Shown: positions 16,401 through 25,700, counted from the stretch's first letter. The stretch is 64,000 nt of DNA from Balneolaceae bacterium (GCA_007693745.1 REDA01000031.1:1-64000), one strand, 5' to 3'. Made by a program: numbers and translations. The notes: a model not told the origin generated them from the letters alone.

Positions 16401-17431
16401 GGGTGGAACTGCTCTGGAGGTATTACGATTCGGGAGAGCAGATCGACCCGGAGAGTAACAGGCGTTCGGAGCTCTCTGTTTCGGAGATCTATGTTTCCAG
16501 CCAGGGTATTGTACCTTTAGAATCACCTCACAGGCTCGAAGAGGGATCTTATCATTTTACGAACTGGCCGGCAGATGCCGACTCTTCCTCCTATCCGGCT
16601 TCGATGGCTTTTGTGTTTATGAATGAGAGGGATCCCGGACTACAGGCAGAGCCTCTGGGTTATGTGACGGGCAGATATGACCACGAAACCCGCACGAGGG
16701 TCACAGGTCTGGGTGAGGGAGGATTCTCCTTTGTGAATACCTCCGGCCTGCAGGGCAACCCGGGCCTGCCGGGAAGGCGGCTGGGCGGGGCCATTCTGGC
16801 CTTGAATCTCGAAAGGCAGGGCTCGGCTACAGTAGAGTGGAGCGCCGCCACACTTCAGCCCGGATCCCGTATCTACGGCCTGCGCCTTCAGTATAGAACC
16901 GATCCGGAAGAGCCCTTCCGGGACATCTCCAACGAATTTGGCGAAGCCGTGGAGTATATCCGCCATCCTGAAGCGGGCCACCGCCAGACGATCGGGCCGG
17001 TTCTGCTGCCGCCGGAGACCGACGGCAAACCCTATGTGGAACTCTTCTGGCGCTACTACGACACAGGTGTCAGGGTCACGGAGGAGTCGGGAGAGAGATC
17101 AGAGCTGGCCATCACTGAAATCCGGGTGAGTTCCCTGCCGCTGCTGAGCGGAGAGCCGGGCACTCCGCAACGGTTCCGCCTCTATCAGAACTACCCCAAT
17201 CCATTTTATCCCAACTCCACATTGAGGTATGACCTGCCCGAAGATCAGCAGGTGAGAATCGATCTGTTTACGATCGACGGGAGGCATGTGGGTGTACTGG
17301 AGGAGAAATTTGCCCGGAAAGGGCGCCACAGCGTGCCCCTGAGTCTGCCACACCTGGCAAGTGGCGTCTACATCTACCGTTTTTTATCGGAAGAATTTCA
17401 CGAAACGGGCAAACTGAGTATCATAAAGTAG
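13481..17431 (+). CDS. CotH-kinase T9SS cargo protein with lamin-tail, chitobiase-like and duplicated C-terminal domains
   Basis: The 1316-residue protein begins with a signal peptide (about 1-30). The order is: lamin-tail domain (about 32-150), a CHB_HEX_C-like domain (IYYTLDGSEPT, about 190-245), a CotH-type kinase core (about 300-690, with DWPQNNIDFWR and LLYDMDYSLG carrying the acidic residues), an InlB-like repeat (about 720-800), two tandem copies of one ~190-residue domain (about 820-1010 and 1015-1215), and a T9SS type A sorting domain (YQNYPNPFYPNS, about 1225-1316). CotH proteins are atypical protein kinases that phosphorylate extracellular or spore-coat proteins. This one should be exported through the outer membrane and anchored on the surface. 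Base composition is mosaic: residues ~245-826 are much more AT-rich than either flank. The VTC gene starts 286 nt downstream. Confidence 0.88.
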   Translation: MKLRLNYLSLKMVVVCFSALNISKGAELQARQVVLNEVMSSNSRTIADEDGDYPDWIELYNAGGEPVALGGYGLSDDLGNPFRWVFPDTTLAPGGYMLVWASNKERAVPGGPLHTNFAIASSGEPVLLTRSDGELADLLTAREIPTDWSAGRYPDGTGEWVYFDDPTPGSANITEPVQGLLEPLVFSHEPGFYREVFDLEITHPEEGVTIYYTLDGSEPTRESAVYEGPIRIRDRTPEPNTISMIPTNRAEGGRAFRAPLNPVRKGTVVRSLAVKYGFRDTSDTRSYFIFNNEADNHALPVISLTTDTGNLFDNRIGIYVPGVNYRNNRLDTGNYYQRGPEWERRAGIEFFDELGIRKVSQDVGIRIHGGLTRFFPQKSLRVYARREYGENRMEYPLFEDVRYTGYKRFILRNSGNDFGLTMMRDAVAQKMVEHFNLDTQAYRPSVVYINGEYWGIHNIRERYDKYYLERVYDIDPDHIDLITGNRTVVEGDLFNYGNLLQFIENHDLSDEVFYQLLDEKIDIDNFIDYNTAQVYLVNIDWPQNNIDFWRSRTSFDINAPRGKDGRWRWLLYDMDYSLGYIAPETGFITDESFDMVQWLMNDINPVNGEEWPGRLFRKLINNQEFKHRFINRLADHLNTSFREERLKSVIEEYQLGISAEMTRHSSRWGTPGSVELWEYHVGTMMKFVEKRADYVRTHLMNHFNLNAEHLLRVNPGDSEMGTVYLNSLPMRTETPGFVMQDHWWEGIYFTGVNVQLRAEPNPGYQFKYWLLNGDTEVSADILIDPEAIQIIRAVFTPYLTDDVNPFSTEESDYLLEEWNEDVRAGSFPDHMAFVYMNEEDPGLDAEIAGVTFGAYNLTSRTRINGLGEDGFSFINTSNPDGNPGYPGTRLGGAVLVLDTRGSEKIHVGWRAGTIERNSRIYRLRLQYRTDGSQPFRDVPGPGGSPVGYQASEVDGHTHYMGPVALPDDAANRERVELLWRYYDSGEQIDPESNRRSELSVSEIYVSSQGIVPLESPHRLEEGSYHFTNWPADADSSSYPASMAFVFMNERDPGLQAEPLGYVTGRYDHETRTRVTGLGEGGFSFVNTSGLQGNPGLPGRRLGGAILALNLERQGSATVEWSAATLQPGSRIYGLRLQYRTDPEEPFRDISNEFGEAVEYIRHPEAGHRQTIGPVLLPPETDGKPYVELFWRYYDTGVRVTEESGERSELAITEIRVSSLPLLSGEPGTPQRFRLYQNYPNPFYPNSTLRYDLPEDQQVRIDLFTIDGRHVGVLEEKFARKGRHSVPLSLPHLASGVYIYRFLSEEFHETGKLSIIK

Positions 17432-17717
17432 GTATCTGCCCTCTGTATCACGAACCGGAACCTGAAAGGGTGATTACAACCCAAGTCAACATTATCAGAG
17501 AATGAAAGTCAGAGGAGTATCGCCTGCAAACGAACACCCTGCCAGTACATGTTGGCAGCAGATCCCAAGCGAGGGCATTGAATTGTGCAGGACAAATTGA
17601 ACCTGATTGTTAAATTTATTTAAGTTTTATTATTCATTTCTAATCTTTATCCTGAGTGTTAACCGTTATTCGCCGGGAAAGGCGCTTTAGTTTTTAGTTC
17701 GTAAATATCTGTTTGAG

Positions 17718-18464
17718 ATGGGAGTTGACAGGCTGCAGAAGCAGCGTTTTGAGTACAAGTACCGCATATCTGAAGCGAAAGCCGAACAGATAAGGTTATA
17801 TGTGCAAAACTACCTGGTTTGTGATGAGTATGGCGCCACGCAGCCGAATCTCTCCTATCCGGTGAACAGCCTCTATCTCGACTCACCCGACCTGAAGACT
17901 TTTCAGGATACAATCAACGGGGATCTGAACCGGTTTAAACTGCGGATCCGGTATTATGAATATGAGGACACACCGGTCTATTTCGAGATCAAGCGCCGGC
18001 ATAATAAAGTGATCATGAAAAAAAGAGCACAGGTGCGGCGTGAAGCAGTGAGTCACCTGCTTTCGGGCCGGCTGCCTGATTATGACCATCTCATTGAACG
18101 CAGTGATGAGCAGATGGAAGCGCTGGAGCAGTTCTCTTATTTGCAGGCACTGCTCATTGCCCGGCCTCAGATGCATGTTTCCTATTTCCGTGAGGCGTAT
18201 GAACTGGAGCATTCCAACTCGGTTCGGGTAACCTTCGACAGAGATGTGCGCAGCAATAAAAAACATGACATGAACCTGTTGAAAAAAATACCGGGTGATT
18301 TTCCTGTATTTGGTGATAACGTGATTCTGGAAATCAAATTTACCAATCGGTATCCGCACTGGCTGCAGGAGCTGACACAGCTGTTCCATCTCCGTCAGGA
18401 GTCGGCAGCTAAATATGTGGACAGTGTGGAATCACTAATGTTTAAGAAAATTGAAATGGCTTAA
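17718..18464 (+). CDS. VTC-domain (polyphosphate polymerase domain) protein
   Basis: The 248-residue cytosolic protein is a triphosphate-tunnel (VTC/CYTH-like) domain. The basic tunnel residues expected in polyphosphate polymerases are present: FEYKYRI (11-17), KLRIRYYE (74-81), FEIKRR (89-94), KKRA (101-104) and RVTFDRDV (170-177), and the metal-binding Glu lies in ILEIKF (203-208). In yeast the Vtc4 domain makes polyphosphate from ATP. Bacterial stand-alone members are common but little studied. It has no signal peptide. It is followed after 10 nt by DUF4956 and then HlyD, so it is the first gene of a tight operon. Intact tunnel residues argue for activity with a triphosphate or polyphosphate; the product is unproven. 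Confidence 0.85.
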   Translation: MGVDRLQKQRFEYKYRISEAKAEQIRLYVQNYLVCDEYGATQPNLSYPVNSLYLDSPDLKTFQDTINGDLNRFKLRIRYYEYEDTPVYFEIKRRHNKVIMKKRAQVRREAVSHLLSGRLPDYDHLIERSDEQMEALEQFSYLQALLIARPQMHVSYFREAYELEHSNSVRVTFDRDVRSNKKHDMNLLKKIPGDFPVFGDNVILEIKFTNRYPHWLQELTQLFHLRQESAAKYVDSVESLMFKKIEMA

Positions 18465-18474
18465 CTGAATTAGA

Positions 18475-19161
18475 ATGAACGACTGGCTGCAATTTGGGGA
18501 TGCCTCCCCGATCCCTACGGATATCCCAACTCTTTTTCTGGCACTTTTGCTTGCATTCATGGCCGGACAGCTGTTCGCCTGGATCTATATGTACACCCAC
18601 AGCGGATTGTCCTACTCCAAAAATTTTGTGAGTTCCCTGATCATCATTCCAATTACGGTAGCTTTGGTCATGATGGTACTGGATAATAATCTGGTCACTG
18701 CGTTCAGCCTGCTGGCAGTTTTTGCCATCGTTCGATTCAGAAATATACTTCGGGATACGCTGGACACCGTCTATATTCTTTCCCTGATTGTGGTGGGAAT
18801 GGCTGCCGGTACGCAGAAATTTACTACAGCCATCATCGGGGCATTGATCGCAGCTACGGTTCTGCTGCTGATCTGGTTTACCAATTTCGGCGCACGGCAG
18901 CGCTACGATCTGATTCTGAATTTACGATGGGCAGAGCCTCTGTCGATGCTGGATCGGCTGCAGCCGTTTTTCCGCCGACACGCGCTGAAAACCATTCTGG
19001 CCTCGCAACGCTCTACTGAGAATGATGAAGAGACCTATCTCTCCTACAGACTCAGGCTGCGGGATCCTGACAGGGTGGATCTGCTGTTGCAGGAGATAAA
19101 AGAAATTGAAGGTGTTTCAGGCGTAAGCAGCCTGAAAGCAGAAGATGAGTCGGAGGTATAA
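18475..19161 (+). CDS. DUF4956 integral membrane protein
   Basis: The 228-residue protein has an N-terminal membrane region of about four hydrophobic helices (residues ~15-145, e.g. TLFLALLLAFMAGQLFAWIY and FVSSLIIIPITVALVMMVL), followed by a soluble ~80-residue tail. The conserved-looking loop FAIVRFRNILRDTLDT and the GMAAGTQKF segment match my memory of DUF4956. The family has no assigned activity but often sits beside VTC-domain and CotH genes. The C-terminal tail (KEIEGVSGVSSLKAEDESE) has an ACT-like or MgtC-C-terminal-like look, which I cannot confirm. It may pass or anchor the product of the VTC protein at the membrane (inference). The gene is 10 nt from VTC and 2 nt from HlyD. Confidence 0.8.
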   Translation: MNDWLQFGDASPIPTDIPTLFLALLLAFMAGQLFAWIYMYTHSGLSYSKNFVSSLIIIPITVALVMMVLDNNLVTAFSLLAVFAIVRFRNILRDTLDTVYILSLIVVGMAAGTQKFTTAIIGALIAATVLLLIWFTNFGARQRYDLILNLRWAEPLSMLDRLQPFFRRHALKTILASQRSTENDEETYLSYRLRLRDPDRVDLLLQEIKEIEGVSGVSSLKAEDESEV

Positions 19162-19163
19162 CG

Positions 19164-20249
19164 ATGAGAACCTATGAACCTATACCAATACCCTTCAAGC
19201 AGAAATTAAAAGAATTCCGTACCCGGTTTCTTCCGGTGGTGGTCTTTTTAATTTCGGGTATTGCAGTGTTTTTTCTCTGGAGTGATAAGGTGAGCTCACC
19301 CGGAATGATCGGTAAAGCCGTAGCGGGGCAGGCTGAGATCCGAAGTCCCGGAAGCGGCATTCTGATCAATTTTCATCACCGGCCATTCGAGCGGGTTTTT
19401 GAGGGGCAGCTCATAGGTCAGGTGTTCCCGGGTGACAGTCTCCTGCTCGAAGCCAGAATCATGGAGGCAAGAGCAGAGATCGATCGGATTGAACAATCCC
19501 TGGATGTTGTATCGGGTGAACAGAGAACCCGGATTAACCTTGAAGAGCTTCGAATCGACCTGGTGAGAACCCGGATCAACCTTGCAGAAACTGTACTGCG
19601 GAAAAACCTATCGGAAGCTGAACTAATTCGCTTAAGAGAGCTGCGAAACCGGGAGCTGATCGCCGAACAGGAATTCGAACGTGCTGAGACAGCATTCAAC
19701 CTTCTTCTGCTTCAGGAAGAGGAACTTACATCACTGATTGCCGGACTTGAAGACCGCCTCGATGAACTGGAACGTTTCAGCGGATATGGAACCCGTGCTG
19801 ACAGGGATCCTGTTTTAGCTGCAATCAGGGTGCAGGAGCAAAGGATCGAGGTTCTGAGAGCAGAAATGGCACCCATCCCGGTTTATGCATCGATCAATGG
19901 TATTATCAGCAATGTGACTGCCAACAATGGAGAATATGTAACAGCCGGAACTCCGCTGACCTATATAGACGCACCGGCAGCAGACTATGTGGTTGGATAC
20001 GTCAGGCAACCCATATCCGTAGAACCCTATCAGGGTATGAAGGTTCAGGTTACCACGCGCAGACCGGGAAGAAACAGTTTTATCTCTGAAGTCATCGAAC
20101 TGGGAGGGCAGATGCAGCTTATTGATCCGCAACTGCAGCGCCCGGGTGTTTTCAGCGAAAGCGGAATTCCGGTCAAGGTATCTCTGGCCGAAAGCGGAGA
20201 GATTTCGCTGATTCCGGGTGAGATTGTGGATATCTACTTTGTTCGCTGA
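19164..20249 (+). CDS. HlyD-family membrane-fusion (adaptor) protein
   Basis: The 361-residue protein has a short cytosolic N-terminus, one membrane helix (about 22-40), a split lipoyl/biotinyl domain around residues 60-90 and 240-275, a long coiled-coil hairpin between them (about 95-210) and a beta-barrel domain at the end. HlyD-like adaptors link an inner-membrane exporter to an outer-membrane channel. No ABC ATPase or TolC-like gene is next to it, so its inner-membrane partner may be the adjacent DUF4956 protein, which is an inference from position. A strong Shine-Dalgarno sequence (GGAGG, 19152-19156) lies 7 nt before the ATG, and translation follows the DUF4956 stop by 2 nt. Confidence 0.85.
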   Translation: MRTYEPIPIPFKQKLKEFRTRFLPVVVFLISGIAVFFLWSDKVSSPGMIGKAVAGQAEIRSPGSGILINFHHRPFERVFEGQLIGQVFPGDSLLLEARIMEARAEIDRIEQSLDVVSGEQRTRINLEELRIDLVRTRINLAETVLRKNLSEAELIRLRELRNRELIAEQEFERAETAFNLLLLQEEELTSLIAGLEDRLDELERFSGYGTRADRDPVLAAIRVQEQRIEVLRAEMAPIPVYASINGIISNVTANNGEYVTAGTPLTYIDAPAADYVVGYVRQPISVEPYQGMKVQVTTRRPGRNSFISEVIELGGQMQLIDPQLQRPGVFSESGIPVKVSLAESGEISLIPGEIVDIYFVR

Positions 20250-20415
20250 TGCTGTGACTTATTGGAACACTGTGCAGGACATACATTCATGCGGGCACAC
20301 TCTCAGAGGTTATGGCTATTATGAAATACCAAGTGCAGACCATCGCAAGTTCCGGATCAAACCGGAAAAAGATCGTTGAACTGGAGGCAGGAGTGTGCCG
20401 CAATGCTTCCCTGCT

Positions 20416-21156
20416 CTACCGGACTCCCCCTGCAAAAAAATGATTGAGCTCACGAAATGCTGGAAGCATTCGGGAGCCGTACCAGCTGAACCACTCCCCG
20501 TTTACCAGCCTGATTTCAGAGCTGCGACAGATCGAAGCCACCTCTTCCAGATGCTGTTGTTTGAAAGGATAGGGTTCACTACTCAATAATATGAGATCAG
20601 GCTTCAGCACGGCAAGCTCCGAAAGTGAAGTTTCAGGATAGCGTGTCTTTTCTGCGAAAACATTTCTCAGGCTCCAGTGTTCCATCACGGAATGGATATA
20701 GGTATCCCGCCCCACACTCATCCAGGGTTTTTTCCAGATGAGATATGCAGCGCTCCGCTCCGGAAGTTTCGGGGTGTCCTCCAGCTCTATTCTGATCTCA
20801 CGGATAAGATTAGCTGCATCTCTTTCAGCCCCGCATCGGTTACCGATCCCGTCAATGGCTTGGAATGCGTCTTCTATGGTCTTGATATCGGTAAGCAGCA
20901 GGTCAAATTCCTGTTGAAGCACCTCCACGTCCTCTTTTCGGTTTTCCTCCCTGTTGGCAATAATCAATCCCGGATTCAGGGAACGGATCTTTTCAAGGGA
21001 AGGATTTTTAGTCCCCCCAATAATTTCAGCGGAAGTGACCTTCTCTGCAGGATGAATACAGAAGCGGGTGCGGCCGGAGACCCTGCTGCCTAAACCCAGA
21101 TCATACAGAAGCTCCGTCAGCGAAGGGACCAGGGATAGGATTGTATTTGAGCTCAT
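20416..21156 (-). CDS. BtuF-like helical-backbone metal receptor without signal peptide
   Basis: The 246-residue protein matches the periplasmic-binding fold with a helical backbone used by cobalamin and siderophore receptors: IVPSLTE-like start (LSLVPSLTELLYDLGLG), GRTRFCIHP, GGTKNPSLEKIRSLNPGLIIANREEN and an internal AAYLIWKKPWM. The first residues read directly into the fold with no signal sequence, so as written it would be cytosolic. Such short, signal-less BtuF-like proteins are common in this phylum and stand outside ABC transporter operons; their ligand is not known. No btuC or btuD gene and no cobalamin riboswitch is visible nearby. The gene is convergent with the hlyD gene and has a long empty region upstream. 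Confidence 0.8.
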   Translation of the reverse strand: MSSNTILSLVPSLTELLYDLGLGSRVSGRTRFCIHPAEKVTSAEIIGGTKNPSLEKIRSLNPGLIIANREENRKEDVEVLQQEFDLLLTDIKTIEDAFQAIDGIGNRCGAERDAANLIREIRIELEDTPKLPERSAAYLIWKKPWMSVGRDTYIHSVMEHWSLRNVFAEKTRYPETSLSELAVLKPDLILLSSEPYPFKQQHLEEVASICRSSEIRLVNGEWFSWYGSRMLPAFRELNHFFAGGVR

Positions 21157-21664
21157 AACAGTTCGGGTTTAGTGAGAAATCGCTTTAGTATAAACATTCA
21201 GGGGTGTTGGAGCAAAGTGTTCATCCGTAAACTCACATAGAAGGGAAAAGGAGGCATCAGTGCAGAGGATATTCCGTACCATGATAGGCTCTTACTGCTG
21301 TAACAGGGACTTCATTTTACAATTGTATTCTGCGAGATAATGTATTTGATACCTAAAGACAGGAGATTTGAGCCTGTTTGGGTAAGGGATTATCAGTAAA
21401 TTCCGTTCTCCCATTTGTTTAATTGTACTGCTCTGTGTTCATCAGATGCGATTTAAACGTGTATTTTTAAAAATAATGGGCAATCACCATTTTTAATCAA
21501 ACGTATGTTTGCCGGATTCGTCTTACTATAGTACAGTGTTGCAGTGTGGAACTACTCTGGTTACTGAGCCATAATCTGCTTATGATGATAGCTGAATCTT
21601 CATTGTTGTAAACCGGATTTTTTAGATTCAATCAAGAAAGATTTTCACAAAATATAATACGGAC
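21157..21664. other. Divergent intergenic region, nothing recognised
   Basis: This 508-nt gap between the divergent BtuF-like and RND adaptor genes is AT-rich in its right half. Only a 5-bp hairpin, CATAA (21570-21574) with TTATG (21580-21584), is visible. I see no RNA gene, riboswitch fold, dispersed repeat or coding sequence. Confidence 0.5.
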
Positions 21665-22753
21665 ATGAACAGGCCACTCTTTCCAATGAGAAAACGGATG
21701 ATCACAATCATCACAGGGATCATGCTCACTGCAATCACCGGGTGCGGTGAATCACCGGAACTCCCTGCTTCGGAACCGGTTGTTTCTGTAACGGTTGCCG
21801 GCTCTGAGACCCGTGATCTTACCGATGAGTTTGCAGTCAGCTCCGAAGTGGTCGCCTACCGCCGGGTTTATATCGCTTCCCGTCTATCCGCGCTGGTGGA
21901 GGAGGTAAATGCCGAAGAGGGAGTCTTTGTGCGGGAGGGTGACGTGCTGGCCCGGCTGGATGTAAGACAGCAGCAATCGGATCTCAGCAGAGCAGCTGTT
22001 TTACTTGAGGAGAGCCGGGATAACTACGACAGAACACGCAGGCTATACGAACAGGGAGCAGTCTCGGAAGCTGAATATCTTACGGTGAAACGACTGTACG
22101 AACAGCGCCGGGCAGAAGCGGAACGGCTGGAACTGGTAATTGAATTCGGCACCATTCACGCTCCGATGAATGGCATCATCACAGCCAGGCTTGTGGAGGT
22201 TGGCAACTCGGTATCCGTGAATGAAAGAATGTTTACCCTGGCTGATATGGATCTTCTGGTCGTTCGTCCGGCCGTTTCGGAAATGAATCTGAGAGGGATT
22301 TCAGAAGGTGATGAGGTAAGGGTCACCCTGGATGTCTATCCGGACCAACTGTTTACCGGGAAGGTACGCCGAATTTTTCCGGCTGCGGATCCGCTGACCA
22401 GGCTATTTACTGTGGAAGCAGAGCTGATGTTGAAGGAATCCGATCCCGTGATCAGGACCGGTTATCTGGCGCGTACACTCTTTACAGCTGATGCGCGAAG
22501 GGAGGTGATCACAGTACCTTCAGAAGCTGTTTACCGGCAAAACGAGACGACCACTGTTTTTTTACTGAATGAAGATCAGAACAGGGTTATAAAAAGAACA
22601 GTTGCAACGGGAGTGCAGCGAGATGGTTATGTGGAGATCATTTCAGGTCTGCAAGCCGGTGAAGTGGTAGCTGCAGCAAATCTGGAATCGCTCCGGGACG
22701 GAACTCCTGTTCGGGTAGTCGGGACTTTACGCAGAACCGGTTTCAGGAACTGA
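21665..22753 (+). CDS. RND efflux periplasmic adaptor lipoprotein
   Basis: The 362-residue protein is a membrane-fusion protein of the AcrA/MdtA type. A lipoprotein signal ends in AITGC (Cys27), so it is lipid-anchored in the periplasm; the ATG at 21686 (residue 8) would also leave a good signal. The order is: first lipoyl half (VNAEEGVFVREGDVLARLD, about 80-98), a short alpha-hairpin with heptads (about 105-160), second lipoyl half (GTIHAPMNGIITARLVEVG), beta-barrel and membrane-proximal domain. It connects the permease to an outer-membrane channel. The RND permease follows after 7 nt, which makes a two-gene operon. No TolC-like gene accompanies it, so a channel from elsewhere in the genome must be used. 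Confidence 0.88.
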   Translation: MNRPLFPMRKRMITIITGIMLTAITGCGESPELPASEPVVSVTVAGSETRDLTDEFAVSSEVVAYRRVYIASRLSALVEEVNAEEGVFVREGDVLARLDVRQQQSDLSRAAVLLEESRDNYDRTRRLYEQGAVSEAEYLTVKRLYEQRRAEAERLELVIEFGTIHAPMNGIITARLVEVGNSVSVNERMFTLADMDLLVVRPAVSEMNLRGISEGDEVRVTLDVYPDQLFTGKVRRIFPAADPLTRLFTVEAELMLKESDPVIRTGYLARTLFTADARREVITVPSEAVYRQNETTTVFLLNEDQNRVIKRTVATGVQRDGYVEIISGLQAGEVVAAANLESLRDGTPVRVVGTLRRTGFRN

Positions 22754-22760
22754 GGAATGT

Positions 22761-25700
22761 ATGCAACAGTCAACGGATGATACTCAGCAAAAATCTTTCA
22801 ACACAAACCGGTGGATCTCCTGGTCTGTACGACGCCCCATAGGGGTACTGGCGATTACTTCCGTGGTGTTGGTTACAGGGATTCTTTTTTCGGGCAGACT
22901 TCCAGTGGATCTGATGCCTCAGATCGATTATCCGCATATCCGGGTTGTGGTTAACTACCCGGGAGTTACACCGGAAGTGATTGAGGAGCAGGTGACACGA
23001 CCACTCGAACGGAATCTTTCTGCCACCGAGAATCTCAGGGAAATTCACGGCAGGGCGTCTGAGGGAAGAAGCTACATCGAGATGTACTTCGATTTTGAAA
23101 CGGATATCGACATCGCCCTGCAGGATGCCAGCCGGCAGCTTGAACGGGCCAGAACCGAGCTTCCGGCGGGTACAGATCCGCCCCGTATCATGAAGATGGA
23201 TCCATCCCAAACCCCCGTTTTTGAGCTTGCCATCTCGTCCTCGGTGCGTTCCCCCATTGAAGTGAGAGAATGGGTAGATCAGCGGCTGATGCCACAGCTT
23301 CTTTCCGTTTCAGGTGTAGGTACCGTGGATATCGCGGGTGGAAAGATCAGGGAAATGGATGTGGTAGTGGATCCCGAACGGATGAGAGCATACAACCTCA
23401 CGATGGATCAGCTTTCGGCAGCTCTTGCGGGACGAAATATCGATCAGGCAATCGGGAATGTGACCTCTTCTGAATATGACATCATGGCCCGCACAGAGAC
23501 GAGATACAGCTCGGCCCGGGATATCGCTGATACCAGAATCCGGATAGGAGCGGCTAACGCTACAGTTCCGCTTTCTGATGTGGCAGTTGTGAGTGATTCT
23601 CACAGAGAGCAGCGTCTGTTTGCCTACCTGAACAGAGAGGAATCGGTTCAGATCTCCGTCATGAAACAGCCGCAGGCGAATACAGTGTCTGTCATTGAAG
23701 GCCTTCAGAGACGGATCGTGGAACTCCGGGAATCCGGTTTTATCACACCGGACATGGAGATTGCAATACTGAAAGACGACTCCTTTTTTATCCTCTCTTC
23801 CATACAGTCGGTAGCCCTGGCAGCTATATTGGGAGGCTTTTTAGCCATGCTGATCCTGTTGCTGTTTCTGGGAAGTATACGGCGCTCACTGATTGTGGCA
23901 CTGATGATTCCGACAGCAATTATCGCCAGTTTTATTTTGATGAACGGCTTTGGTCTGACACTCAACATCATGAGTCTCGGCGGACTCGCCCTGGGTGTGG
24001 GTCTGCTGATCGATAACGCTATTGTGATGATTGAAAATATTCATCGCCACCAGAGTGTACAGGGCAAAGAGGCGGCGGTTGCGGCTGAAGAGGGAGCAGA
24101 TGAAGTGTTGTCTGCTGTAGTGGCAGGGACGATGACCAATCTGGCTGCGGTTCTGCCATTCCTGCTGATCACCGGCCTGGCCGCTCTTCTGTTTCGTGAA
24201 CTGATCTTTACAATCGCTTTTGCCGTTATTGCATCGCTCATCGCCGCGGTTACGCTGGTACCGGCTCTCTCCGCAAGATTTGGAGGGAAAGTATTAGCTG
24301 ACGGTTCCGGATTGAATGGCGGTGGCGACCAGCTTTTCGATAAAATCAGAACAGGTTATGAAAAACTGCTCAGGAGTGCGGTTAAAAGAAAGATATTTCT
24401 GATTCTGTTTTCACTGATGCTGCTTGCCGGCTCGGTATGGATGCTGAGAAATGCAGGTACAGAGTTTCTGCCTTCCGTGGATGATGGAAGAGTGACACTG
24501 CGTTTTACCATGCCTGCCGGAACATCGATCGACCCAACCAATGAAGTGGCTGAATTATTGCAGGAAACAATTGAATCGATGCCTTATGTCGAGACCGTTT
24601 ACATGACTGTCGGGGGGTATTTCAGAGGCGGCCAGCTGTCGATACGAGGGGGCATGATCGATATGGTGGTTCAGCTGGTGCCTCGCCGTGAACGAAGAGG
24701 GTATCCGGCAGAACAGTGGGTAACCGACCTGAACCGGCAAATTTCTGCATTGGGATTGCCATTTATACAGAGACGGATCCGGGGACCAAGAATAGAGGGA
24801 CTGCAGACCAGTCTTGTGGAGAGTGATATTGCCATCGGTTTTGTTGGCGATGATCTGAACCGGCTGGAGGAGCTGGCACGATCTGCTCTTTCCCATCTGG
24901 ATCAAATCTCCGGCATCGCCAGCATTCAGGTTGGAAGGGATCAGAAAATTCCTCAGCTCGTCCTGAATGTGGATGAGGAACGCGCCGCTGCCGCGCAGTT
25001 GTCATCCGCAGATATTGCACGGTTTCTTACAGAGGCTGTGGAAGGGGTGGTTCCTACCCGTTATGTTGAGGGAGGATTTGAATATAATGTACGAATCAGA
25101 TATCCCAGAGAGATTACTGGTGATCAATCCGGATTGCGTCAACTGCATATTTCCAATGCTGTGGGACAAAGCGTTCCGCTTGGGAGCCTCGTGAGCTTTG
25201 AAGAAGTGACCGGGCCGGCTCATATCGAACGATTCAATCAGATTCGGGTGGTTTGGCTCAACACCACTGTCAATCTCAATGAGGCAACTATCGGCCAGGC
25301 AGGCGACCAGATACGTACTGCACTTCGGGAATTTGAGATGCCGGACGGCTACAGTATCGTTTATGCCGGGGAACAGGAAGCGATTGAAGAGGCAGGGAGA
25401 TCACTTCAGCTGGCCATCCTGCTGGCCATATTTTTCGTCTTTGTTGTGATGGCTGTTCAATATGAACGCATTTTCAGTCCGCTGGTCATTCTCACATCCC
25501 TCCCCTTTGCCCTGATCGGGGTGGCAGCTTCACTGTGGATCACCGGATTGTCACTCAGCGCCTCTGTGCTGATCGGGATCATCTTCCTTACAGGAATCGT
25601 GGTGAACAATGCAATTCTGCTGGTCGATTTTGCAGAAAAAAATCAAAAAGAGAGAGGAATGACACTCAGTGAAGCCATTCTGGAAGCCGGTTCGGTTCGG

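Noticed and set aside
21157-21664. Cobalamin riboswitch upstream of the BtuF-like gene
   Set aside because: No B12-box-like sequence or suitable stems were found in the gap.
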